Positions 51,450 through 61,826 of a DNA stretch of 64,000 nt are shown piece after piece. Source of the stretch: Lucinisca nassula (Eukaryota; Mollusca; Bivalvia; Lucinida; Lucinidae); NCBI GenBank assembly GCA_963580285.1, contig OY757017.1:110703245-110767244 (forward strand), in the 5' to 3' direction. Positions within the stretch are counted from its first letter, which is position 1; each line of letters starts with the position of its first letter. The notes below the pieces were generated by a model. It searched no databases and was not told the origin of the DNA. It saw only the letters and a list, made by a program, of their open reading frames with translations. Made by a program: the position numbers and the translations under genes.

Positions 51450-52110
51450 AATAATTGATTGATTGATTGATTGATATTTATTTGGTAAAATCAACACAAC
51501 ATATACACATAAAATTGACAGGAATGGAATAATTTAAATAATATTACACTAATTAAGATTCAGTTAAAGACTATTTAAGTGTAGTGAGAAAACATATTTC
51601 ACTGAAGTAAAATTAATAAGACACGTATCATCTGAGTAGAAATATAAGTGGTAAATTTTAAAAATTATTAGAACAAAAATAAGATGACTGTATCCATTTA
51701 AGAAATACTGAATTTATGTATCACAGGTCTTTGTATAAAATTGGAATGCATTTAGCGTATCACAGTTTTTGCAGATGCTATCACAGTTAAATCACTAGAA
51801 AGACGCGTGTTATGTTTACCTACTTGGGGATTTAAGCATATATAACGAATAATTGTCCAATGCCACCGCACACCACCTGCCAGTATTGGACCCCACATCG
51901 AGCCGACTGGCTACGATAGCTGGCCCTCCCCTGGCAAATCGTGTGCTGCTCATTGGACAAGGAAAGATATATTTACACTTAAAATAACTTAGAGATAAAA
52001 AAGTCAAACTGGCAAAAATGTGTTGATAAAACCTAGGATAACCCATGAAAGCCATTAGGCTTATTTCCAATGGGGTCCTAAAGGTTGTGACCAAGACAAA
52101 GGGGGAGAAG
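51450..52110 (-). repeat. Possible LINE 3' region
   Basis: On the minus strand near 51820-51950 the sequence reads 'gggccagctatcgtagcc' and 'ccagcactg'-like text common in 3' parts of mollusc non-LTR elements. No RT motif is present. A gattgattgatt run starts it at 51453. Assignment is weak. Confidence 0.3.
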
Positions 52111-52139
52111 GTGTCTACAACAATATATTTATCTATCTA

Positions 52140-52235
52140 TCTTCTTATACTGAGTCGGTCATATCTGGCCATTACCTCAGTTGATTGGGTGGCTAAATTT
52201 AGAATTTAGCTGAAAAAAAAAAAAAAAAAAAAAAA
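52140..52235. repeat. SINE family B tail fragment and A-run
   Basis: 'gagtcggtcatatctggcc' is a short family B fragment. A run of about 22 A at 52211-52232 follows. Confidence 0.4.
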
Positions 52236-52320
52236 GAGAGAGGCACTGGATGCGTCCTTAAAACTATTTACAATCTGCATAACAGAGGTATCCTAAAACG
52301 CATACCTCTGAGTCCCAATC

Positions 52321-53741
52321 TTACACTGTGCGGGCTTTGAACTCTTCTGCGGACTTGGCATTCACCGCAGAGGAGGGAAGACTATTCCATTGGGGAATAG
52401 TTCTAGGAAAAAACGAGTTCTTCAGGGCATCACTATAGGACTGGTATCTACGATATTGTGAGTCGTTTACTTTTGATGCCCTTGTTTGGGTCGAAAGTGT
52501 TACAGGGTTCAAGTACCTATCTTTATCAATAGACACTGAATCAGAGTGTATCTTGTAGAAGAAGGTTAAAGAGGACTGCTCACGACGGGCCTCCAGGGAC
52601 GGCCACTCTAGCTCATTAAGCATGTCACCGACGCTACTTCTATTTCGCCATCGCCTACAGGTCCATCGAGCAGCTGTCCTCTGCACCTTCTCCACCTGCT
52701 GAGTCTGAGTTTTAACATAGGGGTGCCAAATGGGTGATGCATATTCGAGTTGAGGGCGAACCAATGTTTTATATGCAACATCCTTTGTCTGCCTAGGTGC
52801 AAAAGCCAAGTTCCGTCTAAGGAATCCCAAAGTCCTAGTTGCTTTAGATGTAATCTCTGAGATATGTTGACCCCAATCAAGATCGTCAGTGATGGTGATA
52901 CCAAGATATTTGGCGGATTGAACATGCTCCAAAACTTGCTGGTGAAGAGTATAGTCAAACTTAATTTGCTTGTCCGGAGGGTGTCGTGACACTCTCATTG
53001 AGTGACATTTGGCCACATTGAACTTCATTTGCCAATCGGCCTCCCACTGTGCAAGTTGATCCAGGTCATCTTGTAAAATAAGACAGTCAGAAGGAGAATA
53101 TATGTTCCTATACAGGACACAATCATCAGCAAACAAACGGACCGATGACCTGATATTATCGGGGAGATCATTAATGAAAACCAAGAAAAGGACCGGTCCA
53201 AGGACCGAACCTTGGGGGACTCCAGATAAAACAGGGACTGGATCAGACGCTTGGCCATCAAGTACAACTTGTTGTGAGCGCCCAGAGAGCCATGAGCTAA
53301 TCCACCTATGCGTGGATCCTCTTATCCCATAGTACTCCAGTTTGTGTAATAGCCTTCTGTGAGGTACCTTGTCAAAGGCCTTAGCAAAGTCCATGATGAT
53401 CAAGTCAGTCTGTTTGTGGCCACGGTTTATGGCCCCATCCAGATTGCTCACAATGTCATGGTAAAATTGAACAAGCTGCGTTTCGCAAGACCTTTGACTC
53501 CGGAAACCATGTTGACAGTCAGCAAGAATGCTCTCAAAGGCTAAGTGCTTGTTGATGTTGCTTACTAATATATGCTCCAGGGTTTTGCAACAGATGCATG
53601 TTAGCGACACTGGTCTATAATTTGCTGCATCATATTTTTCCCCTTTTTTATAGACCGGGGTTACATTTGCTTGTCGCCAGTCATCTGGTACAGTGCCCTG
53701 GGCAAGTGATTGATTGAAGATATATTTAAGCTTTCCAGATG
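52321..53741 (-). pseudogene. Non-LTR retrotransposon reverse transcriptase, 5'-truncated
   Basis: An open minus-strand frame of about 470 codons runs from just inside a stop near 53742 to the natural stop at 52321. Before the first GTG at 53610 the frame already reads DDWRQANVTPVYKKG, an RT finger motif. Numbering from 53610: palm motif A at D74 (IIMDFAKAFDKV), the GVPQGSVLGP block at 130-139, catalytic FADD at 160-163, thumb and C-terminal region to 429 with VQRTAARWTCRRW. All catalytic residues are present, but the endonuclease domain and 5' part are missing. The family is CR1/Jockey-like by motif; I cannot fix the clade. A second LINE remnant follows at 53.86 kb. Confidence 0.85.
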
Positions 53742-53856
53742 ATTAACCTAGTTTGAGTATTCAATAGTAACAGAACATTTCGTTTTCAACAAGTTTCATT
53801 TGATTTGTCAAGTGTCTTTTCACTGAAGTTTTAAAACGTTGCATCGAACTAAAATT

Positions 53857-54494
53857 TTAAATATGAGAAGGTAAACCGTTCCAATCTTTGATACCGTTGT
53901 AGAAGAAAGTCGTAGTAGTTTGTCCATTAACCCTTGGCAAAACAAAGTTTTCAGTACTACCTCTTGTGTTGTACTGGTGTAGAGTTGAAACTTTAAGAAA
54001 ATTTTCTGATAAATACGACGGACAAGTTCCCTTGGAAATGTGGAAAACATGATTTAGCCTAAGTTGTTTAGCTCTATGTTCAACATCTAACATTCCGACA
54101 CTATCTAGTTCTGAAAATCCAATATGTGACCGAGGTCCCAGGTCCTTTATATATCTCACCATTTTATTTTGAGAAATCTGAAGTTTTTTCTTCCAAGTCT
54201 TATTTAGCCCAGAATACCAAGAAGAGCAAGAATAGTCAAAATGACACTGAATTAATGATGAACATAAATGTTTCCTAGTTTTCTGTGTCAAAAAAGAACA
54301 CTGTCTATACAGAAATTTCAATCTGCTATTAACCTTCTGAATAACACTAGATGCAATTGTATTACCTGCCAAATGGTTTTCCAAACTCAAACCTAGATAT
54401 TTAACGGAAGACTGAGCTTTGATAGTGTGTCCATTGCATTCGACAGAAAAATTATTCACATTTCTAAGTTTACGTCGTGACCCAAAAGTAGTAT
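53857..54494 (-). pseudogene. Second LINE RT C-terminal fragment, cut by the Polinton
   Basis: Minus-strand frame reading TTFGSRRKLRNVNNF, SSVKYLGLSLENHL, SSLIQCHFDYSCSSWYSGL and FFYNGIKDWNGLP, typical of the post-palm region of another non-LTR clade, clearly different from the neighbour at 52.3 kb. The homology stops at about 54494, where the terminal repeats of the virus-like element begin, so the rest of this LINE should reappear beyond the right end of that element. Confidence 0.75.
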
Positions 54495-54735
54495 AGTGTT
54501 TGAGCGTGTCTAGCTCACCCACATAAAAAATTTTTTTTTTAGCTTCCCAGATATAAAATTTTTTTTAGCTTCCCACATATAAATTTTTTTTTTTTTATGT
54601 TTGGGCATGTCTAGCTCACCCACATAAAAAAATTTTTTTTAGCTTCCCCCACATATAAAATTTTTTTAGCGCACCTCTAAAAAAAAAACAGCTACAAAAT
54701 ACCCTCACCTATAGACCGCCACTAAAAAAATTTTT
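54495..54735. repeat. Outer terminal repeats of the Polinton
   Basis: Two copies of a block starting tgtttgagcgtgtctagctc / tgtttgggcatgtctagctc (54499 and 54599), followed by A-T runs and 'tagcttcccacatataaa' repeated three or four times. Probably the outer part of the terminal inverted repeat. Confidence 0.6.
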
Positions 54736-54869
54736 TCTTCATACTCCAAGTAACTCTAAAAAAAAACACACCTCGAGAAAATCAAAAATAAAAAAAATGA
54801 GAAAAGAAAAAAAACCACACACCTCGAGAAAAGATAAAAATGAAAAAATTCTTGGAGCAAAAAGAATTG

Positions 54870-55140
54870 GTGATGCTTACGCCGTAATTCCCAATAAACT
54901 CTGTTGATGCTTATGCCGTAATCCACAATAAACTATATGTATATTTGTTGATGCTTACGCCGTAATTCCCAATAAACTCTGTTGATGATTACGGCGTAAT
55001 TCCTAATAAACTCTGTTGATGCTTACGCCGTAATCCCCAATAAACTCTGTTGATGCTTACGCCGTAATTCCCAATGTGATGATTACGCCGTAATTCCCAA
55101 TGTATATTTGTTGATGCTTACGCCGTAATCCCCGATAAAC
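54870..55140. repeat. 33-bp tandem array near the Polinton terminus
   Basis: Eight units of about 33 bp with 'gatgcttacgccgtaat' and 'cccaataaactctgtt' start near 54871, 54904, 54951, 54983, 55017, 55050, 55077 and 55112. A stray unit lies near 55192. The core ttacgccgtaa is itself close to a palindrome (ttacg-c-cgtaa). Confidence 0.75.
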
Positions 55141-55259
55141 TCTAGCAAGGGAGATGACTCTATCAGTCATGCATAACAAGCCAACCAGAGTATGATTACG
55201 CCGTAATCCGCAGCGAAAATTATATTGTAATCGTCAATAAAGAAACAAATACTCACCAA

Positions 55260-55799
55260 TTACCAGTGTAACTCTTCACAGATTTCTTTCACAACTTTCA
55301 TATTTTGAATTATAAGACGAAGGTCAACTGAACACTTTATTAAGTTCGAATGTGCTTCAACAAGTTTGTATAACCTAACAAGCGAATTGCAATATGACAC
55401 AGAGAACTTTATTCCGTGCTGTGCTAAAAAGACCACTGTATTTCCTTTTCTTAACTTTTTTAAATTGTCAATTACTTGTCCTTGTAAAGCGGATTTATAA
55501 ATTATGTCTCTTTTATTGCTCTTAATAGACAACTCTAGTAACTTAATTGAATTTACACACAATTCTTCCGTTTCTGTTTCAATTTTTATGTCGCCACTAA
55601 TCGTCCTCTCTTCTGAATATGATTCTAACAATTTATCCTTAACGTCCTGTTTAACAACGCTTCGTGTCCGCGTAAGCACAGGTCTGTTGTGACCAAATGT
55701 TTCTGAATATTTTTGAAACCATTGTTTTATGTTATTATCCTCAGGGTAAGTTTTAAATAAATACTCTTTTAACTGTTGCAAAAACTCCTTTTCAGCCAT
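55260..55799 (-). CDS. Unrecognised Polinton protein, 179 aa
   Basis: Intact frame of 179 codons, first gene inside the terminal repeats and transcribed towards them. The start ATG is at 55799; translation begins MAEKEFLQQLKEYLF and ends CEELHW. It is predominantly helical in appearance, with charged and hydrophobic residues alternating. It has no signal peptide or membrane segment, no Cys pairs and no enzyme motif that I recognise. The C-terminal third (FSVSYCNSLVRLYKLVEAHS) has the look of a conserved helical domain. In related elements a small regulatory or accessory protein often sits here, but that is context only. No function is assigned. Confidence 0.65.
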   Translation of the reverse strand: MAEKEFLQQLKEYLFKTYPEDNNIKQWFQKYSETFGHNRPVLTRTRSVVKQDVKDKLLESYSEERTISGDIKIETETEELCVNSIKLLELSIKSNKRDIIYKSALQGQVIDNLKKLRKGNTVVFLAQHGIKFSVSYCNSLVRLYKLVEAHSNLIKCSVDLRLIIQNMKVVKEICEELHW

Positions 55800-56343
55800 T
55801 GCAGGATTACGTATCTATGCATGTGTTTACCCGTCTCCATTACGTATCTAAGCGGATGTTTATTGTAACTAAATATGTAAAACAGTTATGTGAGAAAACT
55901 AATTTAATACTAAAGGTATGTATTGATCCAGACTGATAATTTCAATGAAAAGAAGTTATTTTACGATAGGTTTAAGCACTTGAGACTGTCAACAAAGACA
56001 GTGGAGACTTAGACCAGTCTGCGCAGTCTGGTGAGAATGTTTTCTTTTATCACAGAAAATCAATGGCTCTGGATGAATCTATTTAGACAAAAACAAATAC
56101 TTTTTAATCAGGCAGTGCCTGTGTGCAGGTTGGTCTGGGTCTACAGTGCTTACCGTGTAATTTAACTATGAATCAAATTATTGGATCACTACACATTATA
56201 GCAGGAAAAAATGTACCTTCCTCCAGCTAAATCATGAGAAAGTGTGCCTTTGCATATGAAGAAATAATAGGTATCATTTCTCCATTGGGGTGTGTGGTAC
56301 TAGAGTGGCGAAAAAACAGCCAGAAGGATTCAGTGGAAAAGGT
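55800..56343. other. Non-coding gap, possible host repeat insertion
   Basis: There is no gene between the 179-residue protein and the integrase. Phrases such as 'ttagaccagtctgcgcag' and 'ggttggtctgggtctacag' (about 56012-56030 and 56130-56150) are inverted relatives of the host short-palindrome family, and base composition is less A/T-rich than the flanking viral genes. This suggests a host repeat landed in the element. Confidence 0.4.
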
Positions 56344-57294
56344 CTAAAACTCAGTAATCTGTAATTCTTGTTCGTAGAAACTACCCTTGATTTCTTCGCC
56401 TTTTAAATCATTTATTTTATAAGTAACAGGATTTGTATTTAAAACTTCTTCAATTACAAATATTTCTCTTGTCCAACGAGTTGTATAACCCTTTTCAAAT
56501 TTACCTTTCTTTTTTGCTATTCTAACTCTATCCCCAACTTTGAATTTAGGTTTTTTAATTTTCTCATCATTTTCTGGATATAAATTTTTATACACTGTTA
56601 ATTCATTTTCTACTTTACTCGCTTCAACAGGTGTCATTTTAATAGAAGAATGTACTGTATTATTATAATTTTCAACTAATTCATCTAATATATCATAATA
56701 TTTAGTAGTTTCATTTGCAGTAAAATATTTATACATATGTTGTTTCATAGTGCCTATCCATCGTTCTACTACACTAGATTTTTCTTCATTTTCAGTTGAA
56801 TATAACTTTATATTATTATCTTTTAACAATTCTTTTACTTGTCGATTATAAAATTCAGAACCTTTATCTGACCAAATATACATTGGTTTTCTTTCTTTAA
56901 ATAATGCTTTAAATGCTTCACTTACGGTTACTCCTGTTTTATTTTTTAAAGGAATTAACCAACCATATTTACTAAAAACATCTATAACTGCTAATAAATA
57001 TTTATAGTGTTTATTTTGCTTTGAATATTGTTGCATATCTGCCAAATCAACTGCCCATGTTTGATCTATTGAATGAACATAAACACGTCTTTTAGGAAAA
57101 GATTTTATAACTCTACGATGTAATTCATCTGCTAATTTATTTGTTATTTTGGATATAAATCTATTTTTATTAGACCCACACTCAGAACATATACCTTTTA
57201 ACATTTGTCTATTATTGGCTGTTGTTACTTGTTTCACTGAATCATTTTCAGTATGCTTTTTACAACGTAAACAATATATTTTTGGATGCTCCAT
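56344..57294 (-). CDS. Polinton integrase (DDE, rve family)
   Basis: 316 residues, intact. An N-terminal zinc-binding knot has Cys pairs C8/C11 and C36/C39. The RNase H-like catalytic core carries the acidic triad D83 (WAVDLADM), D143 (WSDKGSEF) and E177 (SSVVERW), with 33 residues between the last two. A C-terminal basic, SH3/chromodomain-like part (about 250-310) has KVGDRVRIAKKKGKF and ends EQELQITEF. It would insert the element into host DNA through its terminal repeats, as known for Polinton and adintovirus integrases. The gene is transcribed away from the zinc-ribbon gene at 57326, leaving only 31 bp between the two starts, so they probably share a promoter. No break is seen, and all catalytic residues are present. 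Confidence 0.95.
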   Translation of the reverse strand: MEHPKIYCLRCKKHTENDSVKQVTTANNRQMLKGICSECGSNKNRFISKITNKLADELHRRVIKSFPKRRVYVHSIDQTWAVDLADMQQYSKQNKHYKYLLAVIDVFSKYGWLIPLKNKTGVTVSEAFKALFKERKPMYIWSDKGSEFYNRQVKELLKDNNIKLYSTENEEKSSVVERWIGTMKQHMYKYFTANETTKYYDILDELVENYNNTVHSSIKMTPVEASKVENELTVYKNLYPENDEKIKKPKFKVGDRVRIAKKKGKFEKGYTTRWTREIFVIEEVLNTNPVTYKINDLKGEEIKGSFYEQELQITEF

Positions 57295-57325
57295 TTTAAT
57301 TATATTAAAAATTGATTCTTAAAAA

Positions 57326-57547
57326 ATGAGTGAAGGAAAAGTTTGTAACTCATGCCATCAATTTAAGTTCTTAAATTTATTTGCAAAAGAGAAAACGTGC
57401 CCAGATGGACATAGAGGAAAATGTAAAGATTGTGACAGAGAACGAAAACGATTACATTATCAAAATAATAAAGAAAAATATAAAATAGCATATCAAGAAT
57501 TTTTACTTAGAAATCCTAATTATGTAAATGAATATAAAACGAGATAG
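57326..57547 (+). CDS. Small zinc-ribbon protein, 73 aa
   Basis: Short intact frame with two CxxC pairs, C7-x2-C10 and C33-x2-C36, and a basic Asp/Arg/Lys-rich middle (CKDCDRERKRLHYQ), followed by a helical tail. The arrangement is that of treble-clef or zinc-ribbon proteins often found beside HNH nucleases in viruses and phages, but the His/Asn catalytic residues of an HNH enzyme are absent, so I call it only a zinc-binding protein. It begins 31 bp from the divergent integrase and ends 20 bp before the polymerase start, suggesting co-transcription with the polymerase. Confidence 0.7.
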   Translation: MSEGKVCNSCHQFKFLNLFAKEKTCPDGHRGKCKDCDRERKRLHYQNNKEKYKIAYQEFLLRNPNYVNEYKTR

Positions 57548-57567
57548 TTAAAATTGTCCCTAAGAAA

Positions 57568-60500
57568 ATGGCAAGTAAAAAATCCAGAGTATTTAAAAAT
57601 GTTATTAATGAGACTATTATTGATGACATAGAAGAAGATGATATAACTAATTATATTAATAAATTAAAAGATAAAATTAAAATACAATCATTTCCTATTA
57701 AAGTGAAGAAAATAATTACTTCTGAATTTAGTACCCCATTAGCATTTGATATAATAGAAAGTCATTACTCTCATCCTGTTGAAGTTATTCAATCAAATAA
57801 CAATATTAATAATTTTTATAATAAATTAAAAGATAAATTTGAAGCATGGATTGATGAGTATCAAGAAAGAGGTTCTGGTTTTGTTTTTAGAAATATTAAA
57901 AGTGTACAAGTAAAGACATATAAATATAATTATCAGAAAGCTTCATCTTATATACCTTTAAAGTTTAAATCAAGTAATATTATAAATGTTAAAAATACAA
58001 AAGATAACAAATGTTTCTTATGGTCTATTTTAGCAAAACTATATCCTGCTGATAATAACAAAGATAGAGTAACAAAATATAAACCTTATGAAAATGAAAT
58101 TAATATGACCAATATTGAATATCCTGTTTTAATAAAAAATATCCCAAAAGTAGAAAAACAAAATAATTTAACTATAAATGTTTTTGCATTAGAAAACCAA
58201 ACAAACAAACAATCTTTATACCCAGTTTATATTTCAAATATGGAAAGTGAAAATATAATTGATCTTTTATATATAGAAGAAAATGAAAACACACATTATT
58301 GTTTAATCAAAGATCTTGATAGTTTTCTATATGATAAAAATAAACATAAACAACACACATGTATAAACTGTTTACAAGGTTTTCAAAGACTAGAAACATT
58401 AGAAAAACATAAAGAGATATGTCTAGATCATGATTATTGTAAAGTTAATATGCCAAAGAAAGATACTATTCTTAAGTTTAAAAATCATCATTTCAAAAAT
58501 AGATTGCCGTTTGTTATCTATTCTGATTTTGAATCAAATAATATCCCTTTACAAACCTCTCAACCTGACCCAAATAAATCATATGTTAATCCAATAAGAA
58601 AACAAACAGTTAATAGTTATGGTATTTATGTTCAGTCTGACTATCCAGAAATTTATAAACCACAATACTTTTCTTATGTTGGTGATGATGCGGCAGAAAA
58701 ATATGTAGAAAAAATAATAAAATTTTTTAATAAAATAACTTATAAGATTTCACGTAATGAAAAGAAAGAACCAATTCTAAGTAAACAACAAGAAAAAGAA
58801 TTTCAAGAGTCAAAAGAATGTTATATATGTGGAAAGGAATTTGAATAAGAAAACAAAGTAAGAGAACATAATCATCTTTCTGGTGAATATAGAGGAGCAG
58901 CTTGTCAATCATGTAATACAAAAGAAGGTAAAACAACAAAGCTAATACCCGTTTTCTTTCATAATGGCTCAAACTATGATTTCCACTTTTTAATAGAGGA
59001 GCTAATGGAATATGAAAATGATTATAACAAAGTAAAACTTCTATCCAAAAATTCAGAAAATTATATTTCTATAGATTTTGGTTCATATTATAAAAAAACT
59101 AAGATTTTTAGATTCATATAGGTTTACGTTAAAAAGTTTATCAAGTATTGCAGAATCAACAGATGAATTTCCTATCTTAGAAAAAGAATTTGAAAGTCAT
59201 AGTGTTGATAATAATATATTAGATAGAAACAAAATAGAATTTATAAAAACTAATAAAGAATTAAATGACTTACATAGAAAAGATAATAAGAAGTATCAAG
59301 AAAAGATAAATAAAATAAAACTTGATAATTTTTTTCTATTAAAACAAAAAGGATATTATCCATATGAATATATAGATTCAATAGAAAGATTAAAAGAAAA
59401 ACAATTACCTCCTATAGATAAATTTTATTCTACTTTAACACAAAAAACAATTACAGATGAAGATTATAAATATGTACAAGATGTTTGGAAAGCTTATAAC
59501 TGTAAAACTTTAGAAGATTATCATAATCTTTATTTAAAAACAGATGTTTTAATTCCAGCAGATGTCTTTGAGAACTATAGAAACTTTTTTTTAAAACACC
59601 ATGAAATAGATCCATGTTATTGTTACTCCGCACCTGGGTTAACCTGGCAATGCGGGTTAAAATATACAAAAATAGAATTAGAACTTTTAACTGATTATGA
59701 AATGTTATTGATGATTGAAAATGGTATTAGAGGAGGATTTTCAGGGGTTTTAGGGCCTAGACATGTTAAGGCTTATAATAAATATACACCCAACTATATT
59801 GATGGAGATATTAGAATAATAGACAAAAATGAAATGAAACAATGTTTGGAAGACTTAAAAAATGGTAAAAATTTAAATGATTTTCTAACAGAAAAATATT
59901 TATTGTATCTTGATGCAAATAATTTATATGGTTGGGCAATGTCACAGAAACTACCAACTAAAGATTTCAAATGGGAAAGTAATCCAGACTATTATTTACA
60001 TATTCCAAAAGGAAGGGGTTGTATAATAGAATGTGATTTAGAATATCCCAATAATTGCAAGTTTAAAACAATGAAATATCCATTAGCTCCTGAGAAAATG
60101 AAAATAAATGAAAATGATTTATCAAATTACCAGAGAAACTTATTAGGAGATAAGCCATTAGGTAAAGAAGAAAAATTATTATTAACTTTATTTGATAAAA
60201 AGAAATATGTTATTCATTATAGTATTCTAAAAGAATATATTAAACTTGGAATGAAAGTAAAAAAAGTTTATAGAACTATATCATTTAAAGAAAGTGATTG
60301 GTTAAAGAAGTACATTGATTTTAATACTACACAAAGAAAAAACTCTAAATCTAATTTTGAAAAAGACCTCTGGAAATTAATGAATAATAGTTTCTATGGA
60401 AAAACATTAGAAAACATAAGAGGAAGAAGTGAATTTAAATTAACAACGAGTAAAGAAGAAGTAAAGAAATACATAAGCAAACCTAATTTTAAAGATTCAA

Positions 60501-61150
60501 TAATTTTTAATGAAAACTTTGTTGCAATTGTGAATAATGTTACTTCTGTTAAATTTGATAAACCTATTTATTTAGGACAAGTTGTATTAGATTATAGCAA
60601 GTTATTAATGTATAAATTTTATTATAATGTAGTTAATGAATTATGGCCAAAAAACGAAATAGTTGCTTCAGACACCGACGCATTGATAATGAATATATCC
60701 ACAAAAAATATTTATGAAGATATGAAACAAATAAAAAATGAACTAGATACATCTGACTATCCAGTGGATCATGATCTTCATTCAACTGATAATAAAAAGG
60801 TAATAGGTATATTTAAAGATGAATTAAATGGTAAAATTATGAATGAAATAGTTTTTCTGAGAAGTAAAGCATATTCTTTTACATTAAGTGATTTCAGTGA
60901 AGAAAAAAAAATAAAAGGTATTAGTAAAGTGACTATTAAAAAAGATATAAAATTTAATGATTATAAAGAATGTTTATTCAACAATGAAACAAAAATGAAT
61001 AAGATGTACACATTAAATTCTGACAAACATAATATGTTTATAAATGAAATAAATAAAGTTTCTTTATCTCCTTTTGCTGATAAAAGATATATTTGTGATA
61101 ATGGAATAAATACACAACCTTATGGTATTAATTCTTTGTATTTTATTTAA
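57568..61150 (+). pseudogene. Protein-primed DNA polymerase B, broken in two places
   Basis: About 1,190 codons in three pieces. The first frame (57568-58848) has an N-terminal domain with D146-N-K-C149 and later H243-Y, a zinc-finger-like segment (about 262-290), and exonuclease motif I (YSDFES, D320/E322). A TAA at 58846-58848 stops it within a CxxC...HNH treble clef; the same frame continues open to about 59098. It shifts by +1 at an A7 run (59092-59098), and the last part runs to 61150. Exonuclease II (FHNGSNYDF) lies in the middle part. The last frame carries polymerase motif A (LDANNLYGWAM), motif B (NNSFYG, N437-G441) and motif C (SDTD, D532/D534), numbered from 59078. The enzyme would replicate the element by protein priming. 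This copy cannot make it unless the lesions are sequencing errors. It ends tail-to-tail with the gene at 61147. Confidence 0.9.
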
Positions 61151-61566
61151 TTTAATTTCCATGCAACAAATCCAGTTAATGCCATACCACCAACAACAAA
61201 TGCAATCTCTCTATTTTTCTGGTCTTCTGATGGGGTATAATAATCACTCAACTTTGGTTCAGAAGGTAATGCCTGTAAATCTTTACCTGTAATATAATAA
61301 TATTGTTTCATTGCTTGGTCAACATCTTCGTATGTTTGTTCTGCATGATGTTCTTTTTGTAATTGTTTATTTAGAAAATCTAATCTTTGTGTTCTTTCTC
61401 TACTCCATTTTACTTGTGCTGCTTCTAATTGTTCCATTGCCTTATCATGTCTTTCTCTCTCTTTATCTGCATCTTTTCCAATATGTGAAAACAAATAATT
61501 ACTACCCGAAAAAGCAAAGGCATTTACTACTGCTCCACCAAGCATCATAACCACTGCACTCGCCAT
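61147..61566 (-). CDS. Putative virion membrane protein, 139 aa
   Basis: Intact frame with a hydrophobic N-terminal segment (about 3-28: MLGGAVVNAFAF), a long charged coiled-coil-like middle (about 33-75, Lys/Glu/Arg/Gln-rich) and a hydrophobic C-terminal segment (about 121-138: IAFVVGGMALTGFVAW). Two-ended hydrophobic proteins of this size are common among small structural genes of Polintons and adintoviruses. Whether it is in the virion is inference. The stop overlaps the polymerase stop by four bases on the opposite strand. Four bases separate its start from the stop of the preceding gene at 61570, so the block is probably one transcript. Confidence 0.7.
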   Translation of the reverse strand: MASAVVMMLGGAVVNAFAFSGSNYLFSHIGKDADKERERHDKAMEQLEAAQVKWSRERTQRLDFLNKQLQKEHHAEQTYEDVDQAMKQYYYITGKDLQALPSEPKLSDYYTPSEDQKNREIAFVVGGMALTGFVAWKLN

Positions 61567-61569
61567 TTT

Positions 61570-61806
61570 TTACTTCATAATATCAGCTGGAATAATTCCT
61601 TGCTTAACCAACATATCTCTGGTAGCCATTGCGAGTAATATTTCAATAGATAACATACCAATATCCGCCATATTAAAATCTACTTTTGGTGGTTGTCTTC
61701 TCAATAGTTTTCCTCCTAATTCTGCATATCCAACCGTTAATAGTGTTTCCACTCCGGCATGATATAACATGTTTACTATTTGTTTTCCATCAATTTGTGT
61801 TGCCAT
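61570..61806 (-). CDS. Small hydrophobic protein, 78 aa
   Basis: Intact frame starting MATQIDGKQIVNML. It has two moderately hydrophobic helices (about 8-28 and 45-62: IGMLSIEILLAM) separated by a basic, Pro-containing linker. No family is recognised. Its place in the tightly packed minus-strand block suggests a structural or membrane role. Confidence 0.6.
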   Translation of the reverse strand: MATQIDGKQIVNMLYHAGVETLLTVGYAELGGKLLRRQPPKVDFNMADIGMLSIEILLAMATRDMLVKQGIIPADIMK

Positions 61807-61826
61807 TTTTATAAGAATATTTTTGA

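Noticed and set aside
58727..58972. 81-codon minus-strand frame
   Set aside because: It is antisense to the polymerase across its broken segment.
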